Of a DNA stretch of 64,000 nt, positions 8,987 to 16,526 are shown piece by piece (within the stretch, counting starts at the first letter, position 1; each line of letters opens with the position of its first letter). The notes beneath the pieces were generated by a model, which ran no database searches, was not told the origin of the DNA, and was given only the letters and a program-made list of their open reading frames with translations. The translations under genes were made by a program, and so were the position numbers. The DNA lies in assembly GCA_044222395.1 (NCBI GenBank), contig JBGANK010000003.1, forward strand, positions 62,001-126,000, written 5' to 3'. The stretch comes from JAEUMD01 sp044222395. Its GTDB lineage: Bacteria > Pseudomonadota > Alphaproteobacteria > Rhizobiales > Hyphomicrobiaceae.

Positions 8987-9620
8987 AGCGCATGGCGACG
9001 GTCTTGTGCTGATCCATCGCCGCCTTAAGCCCGGCAAACTCGGCAAGCGGGATCTCGCCGTTGTGGTCCTTGCCATCGCGAGTCTTCAAGCGGAACACCC
9101 ACATCTTTTGCTTCATGTCGGCGGGCGTCGCCGTCTCGGCGACGCGGGCGAACTCGGCTGCTGGCAATTCGAACCCGACATGCTCGACGCGAATGCAGCT
9201 GTGCTCATGCTTCTTCCTGCAGTCGCTGGTGCGCGTGATGCGCTTGACGGGCGCGCTCGCCAGGGGCGTACCGAAGTTGGCCTGGAACGGCTCGCGCCAG
9301 ATGTCGCCCTTGTAGGCGAGCACGACATAGACCTGATAGGTGCGCTGCCCGGTCTTCTTGTCGAGGAAGGCGCGCAGGAACTGATCCTCGGTGACGATCC
9401 CCATCAGCCCGCGCTTCTCGGCAAAGCCCTTCTCGGTCGAGAACATCGCCTTGGTCTCGAGGGCGTCGTCCTTGATGGTGACGGACTTGGCGAAGTGATC
9501 GGCGGGAAGCATGCGGGCCTCGGCCAGCTGCTGCTCCTTCATCTGGGCAGCGCAACCTGACAGTGGCAGTGCCGCCACCATTGCCAACGCCACCAACGCA
9601 TTCGACGCGCAACGCCCCAC
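8985..9620 (-). CDS. Putative lipoprotein, paralogue of the upstream neighbour
   Basis: A 211-residue product with a lipoprotein signal peptide (hydrophobic core ALVALAMVAALP, lipobox LSGC at about residue 23). The mature protein shares an ordered set of motifs with the gene at 9742-10383: VTIKDDALETKAMFSTEKG, then LRAFLDKKTGQRTYQVYVV, then FQANFGTPLAS, a Cys pair spaced by about eight residues, FELPAAEFARV and EIPLAEFAGLKAAM. Two Cys residues in the centre could form a disulfide in the periplasm. No known family was recognised. It is probably cotranscribed after its paralogue with a gap of about 120 bases. Confidence 0.75.
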   Translation of the reverse strand: MGRCASNALVALAMVAALPLSGCAAQMKEQQLAEARMLPADHFAKSVTIKDDALETKAMFSTEKGFAEKRGLMGIVTEDQFLRAFLDKKTGQRTYQVYVVLAYKGDIWREPFQANFGTPLASAPVKRITRTSDCRKKHEHSCIRVEHVGFELPAAEFARVAETATPADMKQKMWVFRLKTRDGKDHNGEIPLAEFAGLKAAMDQHKTVAMR

Positions 9621-9741
9621 AACACCACCCCATGCCCGCTAGCCCCAGAGATAGGGGAGCTGAACGATTAGATGATGTCAGACGAGATGTTGCAAGCAAA
9701 ACGGACGGGGTGCGGGCTGAATGAGTGGCGCGCCAGGACCA

Positions 9742-10383
9742 TCAACGCGAGGCAACGGGCTTGTGCGCGTTCATGGCCGACTGCAAGCCGGCGAATTCGT
9801 CCAGTGGCAGCTCACCCGCGTAGTCCTGGCCATCGCGGTTCTTGAGCTTGAACGTCCACTTCGTGGACTGCACTTCCTCCGGCGACGGCTTGGTGACGAC
9901 CCGGACGAACTCCGACTCCGGCAACTCGAATGTCACTTGCTCGATGCGATGGCATCCATAAGGTCTGGTCGCGAGGCAATTGTTCTTGCGCGACACGCGC
10001 GAAGTGGGATGCGTCGCCAGCGGTGTGCCGAAAGTTGCCTGATAAGGATCGCGCCAGCGGTCGCTCTTGTAGGTCATGCTGACGACGACCTGATAGCGGC
10101 GCGTGCCGGTCGCCTTGTCGAGAAACGCGCGCAAGTATTGACGCTGGGTGTCGGTGCCGTCAGGGCTTCGGCGCTCCTGAGAGACCTTCTCGGTCGAGAA
10201 GATGGCGGCCTTGTCCTGCGTATCGTCCTTGACGGTGACTGCCTTGGCGGATTCGGGCGGCTGCTCGACGACCGAGGTGGCAAAGGATTCCTGCTGCTCC
10301 TGCAGGCCGTTGCTGCAGCCGGCGAGAGCCAACAACAATACGGAAGGCAGCATGGCTCGCCATGCTGTTGTCGCCGCCAACAT
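9742..10383 (-). CDS. Putative lipoprotein, tandem paralogue
   Basis: A 213-residue product with signal peptide and lipobox (LLALAGC at about residues 17-23). It carries the same motif order as the next gene downstream: VTVKDDTQDKAAIFSTEK, LRAFLDKATGTRRYQVVVS, YQATFGTPLAT, two Cys residues, FELPESEFVRV and ELPLDEFAGLQSAM. The pair therefore arose by tandem duplication and has since diverged. The function is unknown; outer-membrane or inner-membrane anchoring is expected from the lipobox. An alternative start lies at 10353. Confidence 0.75.
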   Translation of the reverse strand: MLAATTAWRAMLPSVLLLALAGCSNGLQEQQESFATSVVEQPPESAKAVTVKDDTQDKAAIFSTEKVSQERRSPDGTDTQRQYLRAFLDKATGTRRYQVVVSMTYKSDRWRDPYQATFGTPLATHPTSRVSRKNNCLATRPYGCHRIEQVTFELPESEFVRVVTKPSPEEVQSTKWTFKLKNRDGQDYAGELPLDEFAGLQSAMNAHKPVASR

Positions 10384-10702
10384 CCCCGCCTGCCTCGTCT
10401 AGAACAGGTTCGATCCTGGCTGAAACACTTCAGCCGCCGCGACCTGCTCCAAGCCTCATTTCAAGAGACTGATTCACGCCTTCGCTGGAACCATAAGCGG
10501 TTCCATCTCAGGCGATCAGGCTCTGTGCCACCCGCTGTGACGGGGCGTAGAGTAGGCGCAGGCAACCAGAACACAAGCGCATTTGCGCTTATCGCATGCG
10601 GCGAACAGCAGCGCGCCGCAGGACCGCAACAATCCTGCGCGTTGGTCTCAAAATGGGGACATGGGTCGAATTTCGATGCGGCGACCAGGAATCGCAGTGG
10701 TG
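10384..10702. other. Intergenic region with a palindromic element at 10461-10524
   Basis: About 320 bases between the lipoprotein pair and hisA. Bases 10461-10524 hold an imperfect palindrome: GATTCACGCCTTCGCTGGAA and CC, a 6-base loop, then GGTTCC and TCAGGCGATCAGGCTC. A degenerate relative lies at 4862-4915. No gene is supported in the rest. Confidence 0.6.
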
Positions 10703-11434
10703 TCACGCGGCGCTACTCAAGATCGCCAAGGCTTCCTTGGGATCGATGCGGCCATCGTAGAGAGCGCGGCCGGAGATGGCGCCTTCGAGCATCGCATATT
10801 CGCGTTTCGTCAGCGCCTTGATGTCGTCGATGGAAGCGAGACCGCCCGAGGCGATGACCGGGATCGATACCGCGCGCGCCAGCTCCGCCGTGGCAGGCAG
10901 GTTCAAGCCCTTCAACACGCCATCGCGCTCGATGTCGGTATAGATGATGGCGGCAACACCGACATCCTCAAAGCGGCGCGCCAAGTCAATCGCGGTCAGC
11001 TCACTCGTCTCTGCCCATCCCTCGACGGCGACCTTGCCGCCCTTGGCATCGATGCCGACGGCAATGCGATCGGGAAACTTCTTGCACGCGTCGCGCACCA
11101 GATCGGGATTGCGCACGGCGATGGTGCCCAGGATGACGCGGCGCACGCCCTTGCCAAGCCACATCTCGATCGTCTCGAGATTGCGGATGCCGCCGCCCAG
11201 CTGCGCCGGAATCGTGATGGCCTTCAGGATCGCATCGACTGCTGCGGCATTGACCGGCTTGCCTTCGAATGCGCCGTTCAAATCGACGATGTGCAGGTAC
11301 TTGAAACCCTGCGCCTGGAACAACCGTGCCTGGGCCGCTGGATCATCGTTGAAGACGGTCGCTTGATCCATCTCGCCCAGCTTCAAGCGGACGCACTGGC
11401 CATCCTTGAGATCGATTGCAGGAAACAGGATCAA
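10703..11434 (-). CDS. hisA: Phosphoribosylformimino-5-aminoimidazole carboxamide ribotide isomerase
   Basis: A 243-residue (beta/alpha)8 barrel enzyme for the fourth step of histidine biosynthesis, an Amadori rearrangement of ProFAR to PRFAR. The catalytic Asp D8 lies in MILFPAIDLKDG and the second Asp in IIYTDIERDGVL. Phosphate-binding motifs QLGGGIRNLETI and IASGGLASIDDI are both present. In many relatives hisA sits directly beside hisH and hisF; here about 3.9 kb of other genes separate it from hisH and hisB, and hisF is not in the window. Confidence 0.96.
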   Translation of the reverse strand: MILFPAIDLKDGQCVRLKLGEMDQATVFNDDPAAQARLFQAQGFKYLHIVDLNGAFEGKPVNAAAVDAILKAITIPAQLGGGIRNLETIEMWLGKGVRRVILGTIAVRNPDLVRDACKKFPDRIAVGIDAKGGKVAVEGWAETSELTAIDLARRFEDVGVAAIIYTDIERDGVLKGLNLPATAELARAVSIPVIASGGLASIDDIKALTKREYAMLEGAISGRALYDGRIDPKEALAILSSAA

Positions 11435-11575
11435 ATCACACCCACCAGATCTTGGAGTTGCAGCCCCAACGCGGCGCTATATCTGCCACGCGCGAAGGCG
11501 CCTTGAGATTGCTGTCATTGGCAGCGACAAATGGCATCCGAGCGCCAGCGTCAAGTCTCCGTTGAAGAAGTTTCG

Positions 11576-11914
11576 ATGCACGACCACCGCCAAGACTCCG
11601 CACTGCTGCTGCCCGATCAGGCGCATGTGGCCCTGACTCAAGATGCACCCGTGAAACTGACCGAGGCGGAGGCGGTCGAGATCTGGATCGCTCGCTGGCT
11701 ACGGGTACCGCTGAAGGCGCTAGTGGCGCGCTACGGGTGCCATTCGCGCCGGCTCTACGAGGTGTGGTGGGGCGAGCGGTTCCCCGACAGCCGGGCAAAG
11801 GCCGAGGAGGTATTCCGGGGGCGCTATCCGGGCCTGACCGACCGGACCAGCTACGGCTACCGGCGGATACCCCGGGCGGCGGCGCGCAAGGATCAGATGA
11901 GCCTGTTTTCATAA
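11576..11914 (+). CDS. Small HTH-like protein with a clamp-binding-like C-terminus
   Basis: A 112-residue basic protein. The centre (LTEAEAVEIWIARWLRVPLK, then ALVARYGCHSRRLYEVWWG) reads as a short helical bundle with a helix-turn-helix pattern like that of GcrA or sigma-factor region 4, suggesting DNA binding. The last residues are DQMSLFS; Q-x-S-L-F resembles the bacterial sliding-clamp binding motif QL[S/D]LF. The start at 11576 has GAAG six to nine bases upstream; an ATG at 11531 is also in frame. It lies just before two SOS boxes and a Cas2/SinR-like gene. The function is unassigned. Confidence 0.55.
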   Translation: MHDHRQDSALLLPDQAHVALTQDAPVKLTEAEAVEIWIARWLRVPLKALVARYGCHSRRLYEVWWGERFPDSRAKAEEVFRGRYPGLTDRTSYGYRRIPRAAARKDQMSLFS

Positions 11915-11993
11915 CGAATTGTTGGGGAGTTAGGCTCCCGTGTGGCATTTCCGGGGCGAACGTGAATCGTTTGCCCTGCCCAGAACCGAAAAA

Positions 11994-12008
11994 GAACAAA
12001 ATTCGAAC
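11994..12008. promoter_or_regulatory. Putative LexA (SOS) box 1
   Basis: GAAC-AAAATTC-GAAC, the reverse complement of GTTC-N7-GTTC, the alphaproteobacterial LexA operator. The spacing is exactly seven bases. It lies between the HTH-like gene and the Cas2/SinR-like gene. Confidence 0.65.
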
Positions 12009-12040
12009 CGATGCTGGACAAGCCCGATGATTCGTGGCAT

Positions 12041-12055
12041 GTTCTTCCTATGTTC
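12041..12055. promoter_or_regulatory. Putative LexA (SOS) box 2
   Basis: GTTC-TTCCTAT-GTTC, an exact match to GTTC-N7-GTTC, 79 bases before the ATG of the Cas2/SinR-like gene and 33 bases after box 1. Two perfect boxes this close are unlikely by chance. Confidence 0.7.
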
Positions 12056-12133
12056 CAGAGCGGAACTCGACTGTTCTCCGGGAGTTCGTACCGCGTCTCT
12101 CTGCCAAGCCCCCCGTTAGACGAGAGAGCCCCC

Positions 12134-12502
12134 ATGCGCACGTTCCTGATCTCCTACGACCTAGCAAATCCAGTGCAGAACAAGCACGCGATCGCGCAAT
12201 CCATTATGTCAGCAGGCGAACGGTGGGCGCGACCGCTGGAGAGCACCTGGTACGTCACGTCGGAGGACGACGAGGCGAGTCTGGCCCAACGCCTCGGTCC
12301 GCTGCTCGACACCGATGACGGCCTGCTGATCCAGTCGGTTGACGAGCAAGCGGTGCTCACCAACACCTCGCTGCGCTGGTTCCGCCAGCGCCGTCAGGGT
12401 GCACCAGCGTCCGGGATGCGCGGCAATGTGGTCGCCTTCCCGGCGCCGGTGCCCCCGGTTGCCGAGGTGGAGCCGGAGCTGCCGTTCGCCAAGGCGAGCT
12501 GA
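12134..12502 (+). CDS. SinR-type / Cas2-like ferredoxin-fold small protein
   Basis: A 122-residue protein. MRTFLISYDLANPVQN, then GERWARPLESTWYVTS, then DTDDGLLIQSVDE give a beta-alpha-beta, beta-alpha-beta layout with a YDL strand end and an STW-V strand. This is the pattern of small proteins annotated as SinR family, related in fold to Cas2 and VapD. The C-terminal 35 residues are Pro/Val-rich and probably disordered. The ATG at 12134 aligns with the conserved first strand; the frame is open to 12011 but the extra sequence is not family-like. No cas1 or CRISPR repeats are nearby. Two SOS boxes upstream suggest damage-inducible expression. Nuclease activity is not implied by fold alone. Confidence 0.65.
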   Translation: MRTFLISYDLANPVQNKHAIAQSIMSAGERWARPLESTWYVTSEDDEASLAQRLGPLLDTDDGLLIQSVDEQAVLTNTSLRWFRQRRQGAPASGMRGNVVAFPAPVPPVAEVEPELPFAKAS

Positions 12503-12644
12503 GCCGCCCAGTTCGGATTTTCAATCGCGGTGTGTGGCGCGAACTGCGGTGTCTGCAACAGCGCTCTTTGCCCGCCGCGCCCAGTTCTTCGTGTCGAGTG
12601 ACCTTGGTCTTGTTGGTTTTCACGTCCCTGTCTCTTGTCCCCAG

Positions 12645-12686
12645 CCCCTGCCGGCTCCGCCCCAACCCCAGAACAGCCGGCAGGGG
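12645..12686. repeat. Perfect 12-bp inverted repeat between the two Cas2-fold genes
   Basis: CCCCTGCCGGCT / AGCCGGCAGGGG with an 18-base loop. There is no T-run on the plus strand, so it is not a standard terminator. It lies in the 276-base gap before the second small gene; it could be an RNA stem or a protein-binding site. Confidence 0.6.
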
Positions 12687-12778
12687 ATCCCCGCTCCCCG
12701 CTGTATCCCTCAGAATGCCGCGTGACTGAAATTTCCGACGCCGAGCTTCCCCCAAAAGCGCCCCCCGGAGTAGCCCCC

Positions 12779-13108
12779 ATGAAGACCTTCGCCTGCGCCT
12801 CAGCCCTCCCCGAGACCAAAACCTATATCGTCACCCACACGCAAAAGGACCCCGCCCAGACCTATGGCCTGGTCGCCGAAGGCCTACGTCTGGTGTCCGC
12901 CGAGTGCACAAAAATAGACCGCAACGTCTGGCTGGTGCGCTCTGCGGCCAGTGCCGACGGTGTGGCCAATGCGGTGATGCCGGGTATCGGTCGCCGCGAT
13001 GAAATCCGCGTCATGGAGGTGGGCGCGGAGATGGTCCACTATCAGGCCTCGCGCGTGTGGAACATGGCGCGGCTCGATGCTGACGAGTTGCTGGCGCTGC
13101 GGCACTGA
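12779..13108 (+). CDS. Small protein with a Cas2/SinR-like pattern, second of a pair
   Basis: A 109-residue protein. KTYIVTHTQKDPAQTYGLVA, then ECTKIDRNVWLVRSAASADG, then GRRDEIRVMEV follow the same strand and helix order as the gene at 12134: first strand, helix, a strand with the W-x-V motif, helix, then a strand after an Asp. Identity is low and the YDL of the first strand is replaced by THT. The start at 12779 has GGAG 9-12 bases upstream. Probably a divergent relative of its neighbour; the function is unknown. Confidence 0.5.
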   Translation: MKTFACASALPETKTYIVTHTQKDPAQTYGLVAEGLRLVSAECTKIDRNVWLVRSAASADGVANAVMPGIGRRDEIRVMEVGAEMVHYQASRVWNMARLDADELLALRH

Positions 13109-13200
13109 TCCGCGGCGCGAAGTCTCTTGATCGTCGCAGTTGGAAAGGCTGCAGCGCACCTCTGGCTTCGCACAACGCCAAGTAGCCAAACATGCAGGAA

Positions 13201-13228
13201 GGAGCGGCACCACGCCCCGTGCCGCTCC
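13201..13228 (+). terminator. Terminator-like hairpin
   Basis: GGAGCGGCAC / GTGCCGCTCC, a 10-base perfect stem with an 8-base loop, about 90 bases after the stop of the small gene ending at 13108. It is followed by TTCGCC, a weak T-tract. The rest of 13109-13576 holds no gene I can support. Confidence 0.55.
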
Positions 13229-13489
13229 TTCGCCATTTCCGGGACTTGGCACTCGAAGCCAGCGCGGGCGTGAGGGGTGCACTTGATTTCAGGATCGATG
13301 CAATGGGCATTTTCAGTGCCAGCAAGCGCCACGCGGCTACGGAACACGACTACCGGATCGGGCGGGAAGGCCAAGTCTATGAGATCGCGCTCGAACTCAA
13401 GTGGTGCGTGATCCGAATAGTTGTCATGGACCGTGCACGGAGGGCTGAACCGACGCGGCCACGACCTTCGCCGACCGTCGCAAATAGAA

Positions 13490-13514
13490 CGGCCGCAGCA
13501 GGGCGCTGCGGCCG
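13490..13514 (-). terminator. Terminator of the DUF2076 gene
   Basis: CGGCCGCAGC / GCTGCGGCCG with a 5-base loop. On the minus strand it is followed by TTCTATTTG, and it lies about 60 bases beyond the stop of the gene at 13577-14230. Confidence 0.7.
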
Positions 13515-13576
13515 CTGATCAGATTAGCTCAACGATTTCGGCGAAGTGCCGATTGGGCGGCTGGAGCGGTTAGCGG

Positions 13577-14230
13577 TCAAATGTCCATGCTGCCGCCATC
13601 ACCGCCATCACCGCCACCCCAATCCTGGTCAGAGTCATCGGCGGCGTCCTGCGCCAGCAGCTCGTCCTGCAATTCGTCCTGACTTCGGTCGGCGTCGGCC
13701 AGTGCGGCCTGATCCTCGCCTCTGTGATGCGCCTCGCTGGCGTGCGATGCGCTGCCGCCAAACAGGCTGCGGAGACTGTCCGCGGCGAGAATACCGCCGG
13801 CGACGCCGGCCGCGGTCGTCATAGCGGAGCGGAGGAAACCGCCACCAGACGCTGCAGGCGCTGAAGCTGCTGGTGGAGCAGCTGGAGGTGCAGCGGCTGG
13901 ACCGCGACCCCAAGGCGACAAGCCGGAGCGCTCTGCCGGTTCGGCTGCGCGGGCGCTTCCACCGAGCCTGCCCGACAGGAAGCTGCCGCCGCCGGCGCGT
14001 GCCGGGGCGGCGCCGTCGAGTTCCGCCTCCAGCCGCTGAATACGGTCGGAAGCCTCTTGCAGCTGATGCTCATAGACGAGCGCGGTCTGGACCAGCATGT
14101 AGGCGGCATCGGGGATGTCACGAACGGCGCGCTGGATGAGGGCGTCGGCCTGGCGGTCCTTGGACGGCGGCCGCTGGCTCGCCAGCCGGTCGAACAGATC
14201 CTCGATCATGCGTTGCTCGTCGGGTGTCAT
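13577..14230 (-). CDS. DUF2076 domain-containing protein
   Basis: A 217-residue protein. The N-terminus MTPDEQRMIEDLFDRLA, then ADALIQRAVRDIPDAAYMLV and a coiled-coil stretch (QEASDRIQRLEAEL) is the DUF2076 pattern. The middle is Ala/Pro/Gly-rich and low complexity, followed by a glycine-rich hydrophobic segment (AGVAGGILAADSLRSLFGG) that could contact a membrane, and an acidic Gly/Asp tail ending SMDI. The function of the family is unknown. The start at 14230 has GGAGGAACTGTC before it, a strong ribosome site, and is preferred over the in-frame start at 14254. Confidence 0.85.
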   Translation of the reverse strand: MTPDEQRMIEDLFDRLASQRPPSKDRQADALIQRAVRDIPDAAYMLVQTALVYEHQLQEASDRIQRLEAELDGAAPARAGGGSFLSGRLGGSARAAEPAERSGLSPWGRGPAAAPPAAPPAASAPAASGGGFLRSAMTTAAGVAGGILAADSLRSLFGGSASHASEAHHRGEDQAALADADRSQDELQDELLAQDAADDSDQDWGGGDGGDGGSMDI

Positions 14231-14363
14231 GACAGTTCCTCCTGTGGCCTGCACTAGCGAGCATTTGGGGCGGGATGGGGACGTTCACAAGGCGCATCGG
14301 GAGCAAATTTGGTTCCGGCGCCTTAGTTTTTCCGCCGGGCAAGCTGTCGCGTCAGGTCGTCGT

Positions 14364-15299
14364 CTACCTGCGCTTTGCCACCAGCACGATGGGCAAACCC
14401 CAGCGGCGTTGGCCAATAGCGTGGGTGAGCAATATGATGTCTTCACCGCGTGTCTGTGTCTCCCAGCGGCCGCAAAAGCTACGGGTGTAACTGCCTGCGC
14501 GCACGGCCTGACAGGCCGGCGGGCCGCCGTCGAGATTGAGAGCACGAACGAGCTCGACCGGTGCCGTTTGAAGGAACGCCGCCAGCCTGTCGAGCGAAAA
14601 GAAGGCTTCCATCGTCGTCCCGAACACAATGCGCCCGCTGCGGTCCTCGGCTAGGAACGAGCGATTGGCAAGCCAGCGTGGATCCGAACGACCGGCCCGG
14701 CTGCTGCCGTCCTTATCGATGAGCAGTGGAAAGTTGACGAACGCATTTTCGGCGCGTGCGAGTTCGTGCTCCCAATTGCTGCCAGCGAGATCGACGACGG
14801 TTGCCGTTGCCCCGCTGGCGAGGAATGCGCCGTGGCGTGCAGCGTAGCTTTCAGGTCCCAGCCGCCTGCCGTTCGAGACGAGCGGCGTAGCGGGCGCGCC
14901 GTAGCGGTCATAGTAGCTGCCATTGATCGCAAACACCGCACCGGTTTCGCCGATCCAGTCGTCGATTTCGCGGTTTCCAGGCGGGTGATTGAGCACTTCA
15001 ATCCGGAACCGAGTCGGATCGATACGCGTGAGCAGGATGCGGTCGACTTCGACGTTGTCCGCCAGCACCGGCAGCTCGCCGACCTCAAGGCCCTGTTCGA
15101 GTGCGTGCCATTCGACCGCACCGGATTTGACAGCAGGCACCGGGAGGGAGAGCGCTGTGCGCATTGCGGGAGAGATGCGCAGATCGGTGCGCGAAACCAC
15201 CGTCCAGATCGTCCCGCCCCGGCGCAGGACCACGTTGAAACCGTACCAGCCCGCGTAGAGATACATCGCGAAGGCGCCTGCGACTGCAGCCAACAGCAC
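14364..15299 (-). CDS. Phosphodiester glycosidase family protein (NAGPA-like domain)
   Basis: About 311 residues with an N-terminal membrane anchor (LLAAVAGAFAMYLYAGWYGF). The globular part contains FAINGSYYDRYGAPATPLVSNGR, ending in the region RALNLDGGPPACQ, hallmark motifs of the NAGPA (uncovering enzyme, DUF2233-like) fold that cleaves sugar phosphodiesters. It probably acts outside the cytoplasmic membrane. It directly follows hisH; the frame is continuous with hisH after the hisH TGA, so the start is uncertain (GTG at 15299, or an upstream CTG/ATT within 30 bases). Two Cys residues near the C-terminus may form a disulfide. Confidence 0.72.
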   Translation of the reverse strand: MLLAAVAGAFAMYLYAGWYGFNVVLRRGGTIWTVVSRTDLRISPAMRTALSLPVPAVKSGAVEWHALEQGLEVGELPVLADNVEVDRILLTRIDPTRFRIEVLNHPPGNREIDDWIGETGAVFAINGSYYDRYGAPATPLVSNGRRLGPESYAARHGAFLASGATATVVDLAGSNWEHELARAENAFVNFPLLIDKDGSSRAGRSDPRWLANRSFLAEDRSGRIVFGTTMEAFFSLDRLAAFLQTAPVELVRALNLDGGPPACQAVRAGSYTRSFCGRWETQTRGEDIILLTHAIGQRRWGLPIVLVAKRR

Positions 15300-15332
15300 G
15301 CCAGCTGCAATATTTCTGGCCGCGATTCTCAG

Positions 15333-15986
15333 TCACGGCCTCCACTTGAGGAAGTTGGCGATCAGCTTCAGGCCGAGGCTCTGGCTTTTCTCGGGATGAA
15401 ACTGAGTGCCGGCCATGTTGTCCTTGGCGACAAATGCGGTGATCGGGCCGCCGTAGTTGGTGCACGCCACGACATTCGCCTCGCTTGCCGCGACGAAGTG
15501 ATAGGAGTGCACGAAATAGGCGTGCAAGCCGTTGGGACCGGTCGGTATGCCGGCGAGCAGCGCGTGCGGGGTGACGACGTCCAAGGTGTTCCAGCCCATG
15601 TGCGGGATCTTGAGCGAAGGATCACGTGGCTCAATCGCGCGCACCTCGCCCTTGATCCAGCCCAACCCGTCCGTCACCTCGAACTCGCGGCCGCGCTCGC
15701 TCATCAGCTGCATGCCGACGCAGATGCCGAAGAACGGGTGGCCCTTGACGCGCACCGCTTCCTCGAGCGCGTCGCGCATTCCCGGCACGGATTCCAGTCC
15801 GCGCTTGCAATCCGCATAGGCGCCTACGCCCGGCAGCACAACGCGATCGGCCTTCGCCACAACTTCGGGCATTGAGGTGAGCACGGGCTCCAGGGCACTG
15901 CCGCTTTCGCGGGCGGCGCGTTCGAACGCCTTCAATGCCGAATGAAGATTGCCCGACCCGTAGTCGATGATGGCAACTTGCTGCAT
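15333..15986 (-). CDS. hisH: Imidazole glycerol phosphate synthase, glutamine amidotransferase subunit
   Basis: A 217-residue class I glutamine amidotransferase that feeds ammonia to HisF in histidine biosynthesis. The N-terminus VAIIDYGSGNLHSALKAFER is typical. The nucleophile C89 lies in FFGICVGMQLM, and H197 and E199 in GTQFHPEKSQS complete the triad. Its length matches the family. It lies in a run with a DUF2628 protein and hisB upstream, and the phosphodiester glycosidase directly downstream. Confidence 0.97.
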   Translation of the reverse strand: MQQVAIIDYGSGNLHSALKAFERAARESGSALEPVLTSMPEVVAKADRVVLPGVGAYADCKRGLESVPGMRDALEEAVRVKGHPFFGICVGMQLMSERGREFEVTDGLGWIKGEVRAIEPRDPSLKIPHMGWNTLDVVTPHALLAGIPTGPNGLHAYFVHSYHFVAASEANVVACTNYGGPITAFVAKDNMAGTQFHPEKSQSLGLKLIANFLKWRP

Positions 15987-15995
15987 GAACCGGGA

Positions 15996-16526
15996 TCAAC
16001 CCTTGCGCAAGCGGGGAAGGAATTCCTGCATGAGGTGCTTCATGGAGACCAGACCCGTCGACGGTGCGGGCTGCGAAGCATCCGCGGGTCGAACGCGCGG
16101 CTCGCTCTTCAGCCAGCCTTCGAAAAAGCGCCTCTCACTATCTTCGATGCCGCGACCGGAGACCGAGCCCAGCGACGTCCAGCCGTCGGCATCGAGCTTC
16201 GTTGTGCGCAGCCAATGCGCCTCGAAACCAAGAATGACGTTGAGCGCGAACATCATGATGGAAAAGAGCGCGTCGGCCAGGCCTAACGCCGCAAGCACCA
16301 GATAGATGAGCCCGAGCAAGGCGACGTAGCCGGCGGCCGCCAGCCACAGGCGGTTGGCGAGCAGCCAGAGCGGCCCGAACAGGAATGCACTCCAGGTGAA
16401 GCCGTCCTTAACAAATACCATCGACTCGGCGTGATCGATGCGATCAGCCGGCGGAGCTGGCGGCTCGTGGATGGTATAGGCGGTCATGCTCTTCTGGGTC
16501 CGAAACGGCCATACTGTGACAATCAT
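15996..16526 (-). CDS. DUF2628 membrane protein
   Basis: A product of up to 176 residues. The segment MVFVKDGFTWSAFLFGPLWL followed by ANRLWLAA and several hydrophobic helices is the DUF2628 signature. The C-terminus is soluble. The long start at 16526 overlaps the hisB stop (ATGA), implying translational coupling; a start at 16487 (MTAYTIHEPP) gives the usual family N-terminus and is equally possible. It is a conserved companion between hisB and hisH in Hyphomicrobiales; a role in histidine synthesis is not shown. Confidence 0.82.
   Translation of the reverse strand: MIVTVWPFRTQKSMTAYTIHEPPAPPADRIDHAESMVFVKDGFTWSAFLFGPLWLLANRLWLAAAGYVALLGLIYLVLAALGLADALFSIMMFALNVILGFEAHWLRTTKLDADGWTSLGSVSGRGIEDSERRFFEGWLKSEPRVRPADASQPAPSTGLVSMKHLMQEFLPRLRKG

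Noticed and set aside
9006..9560. A 184-codon plus-strand frame opposite the first lipoprotein gene
   Set aside because: Antisense shadow; the minus-strand product has a signal peptide, lipobox and a paralogue.
12134..12502. Annotation as true CRISPR-associated Cas2
   Set aside because: No repeats, cas1 or other cas genes nearby; the SinR-type pattern fits better.
13192..13518. A 108-codon frame on the plus strand
   Set aside because: It starts on a terminator-like hairpin, runs into another hairpin and has no protein-like pattern or ribosome site.
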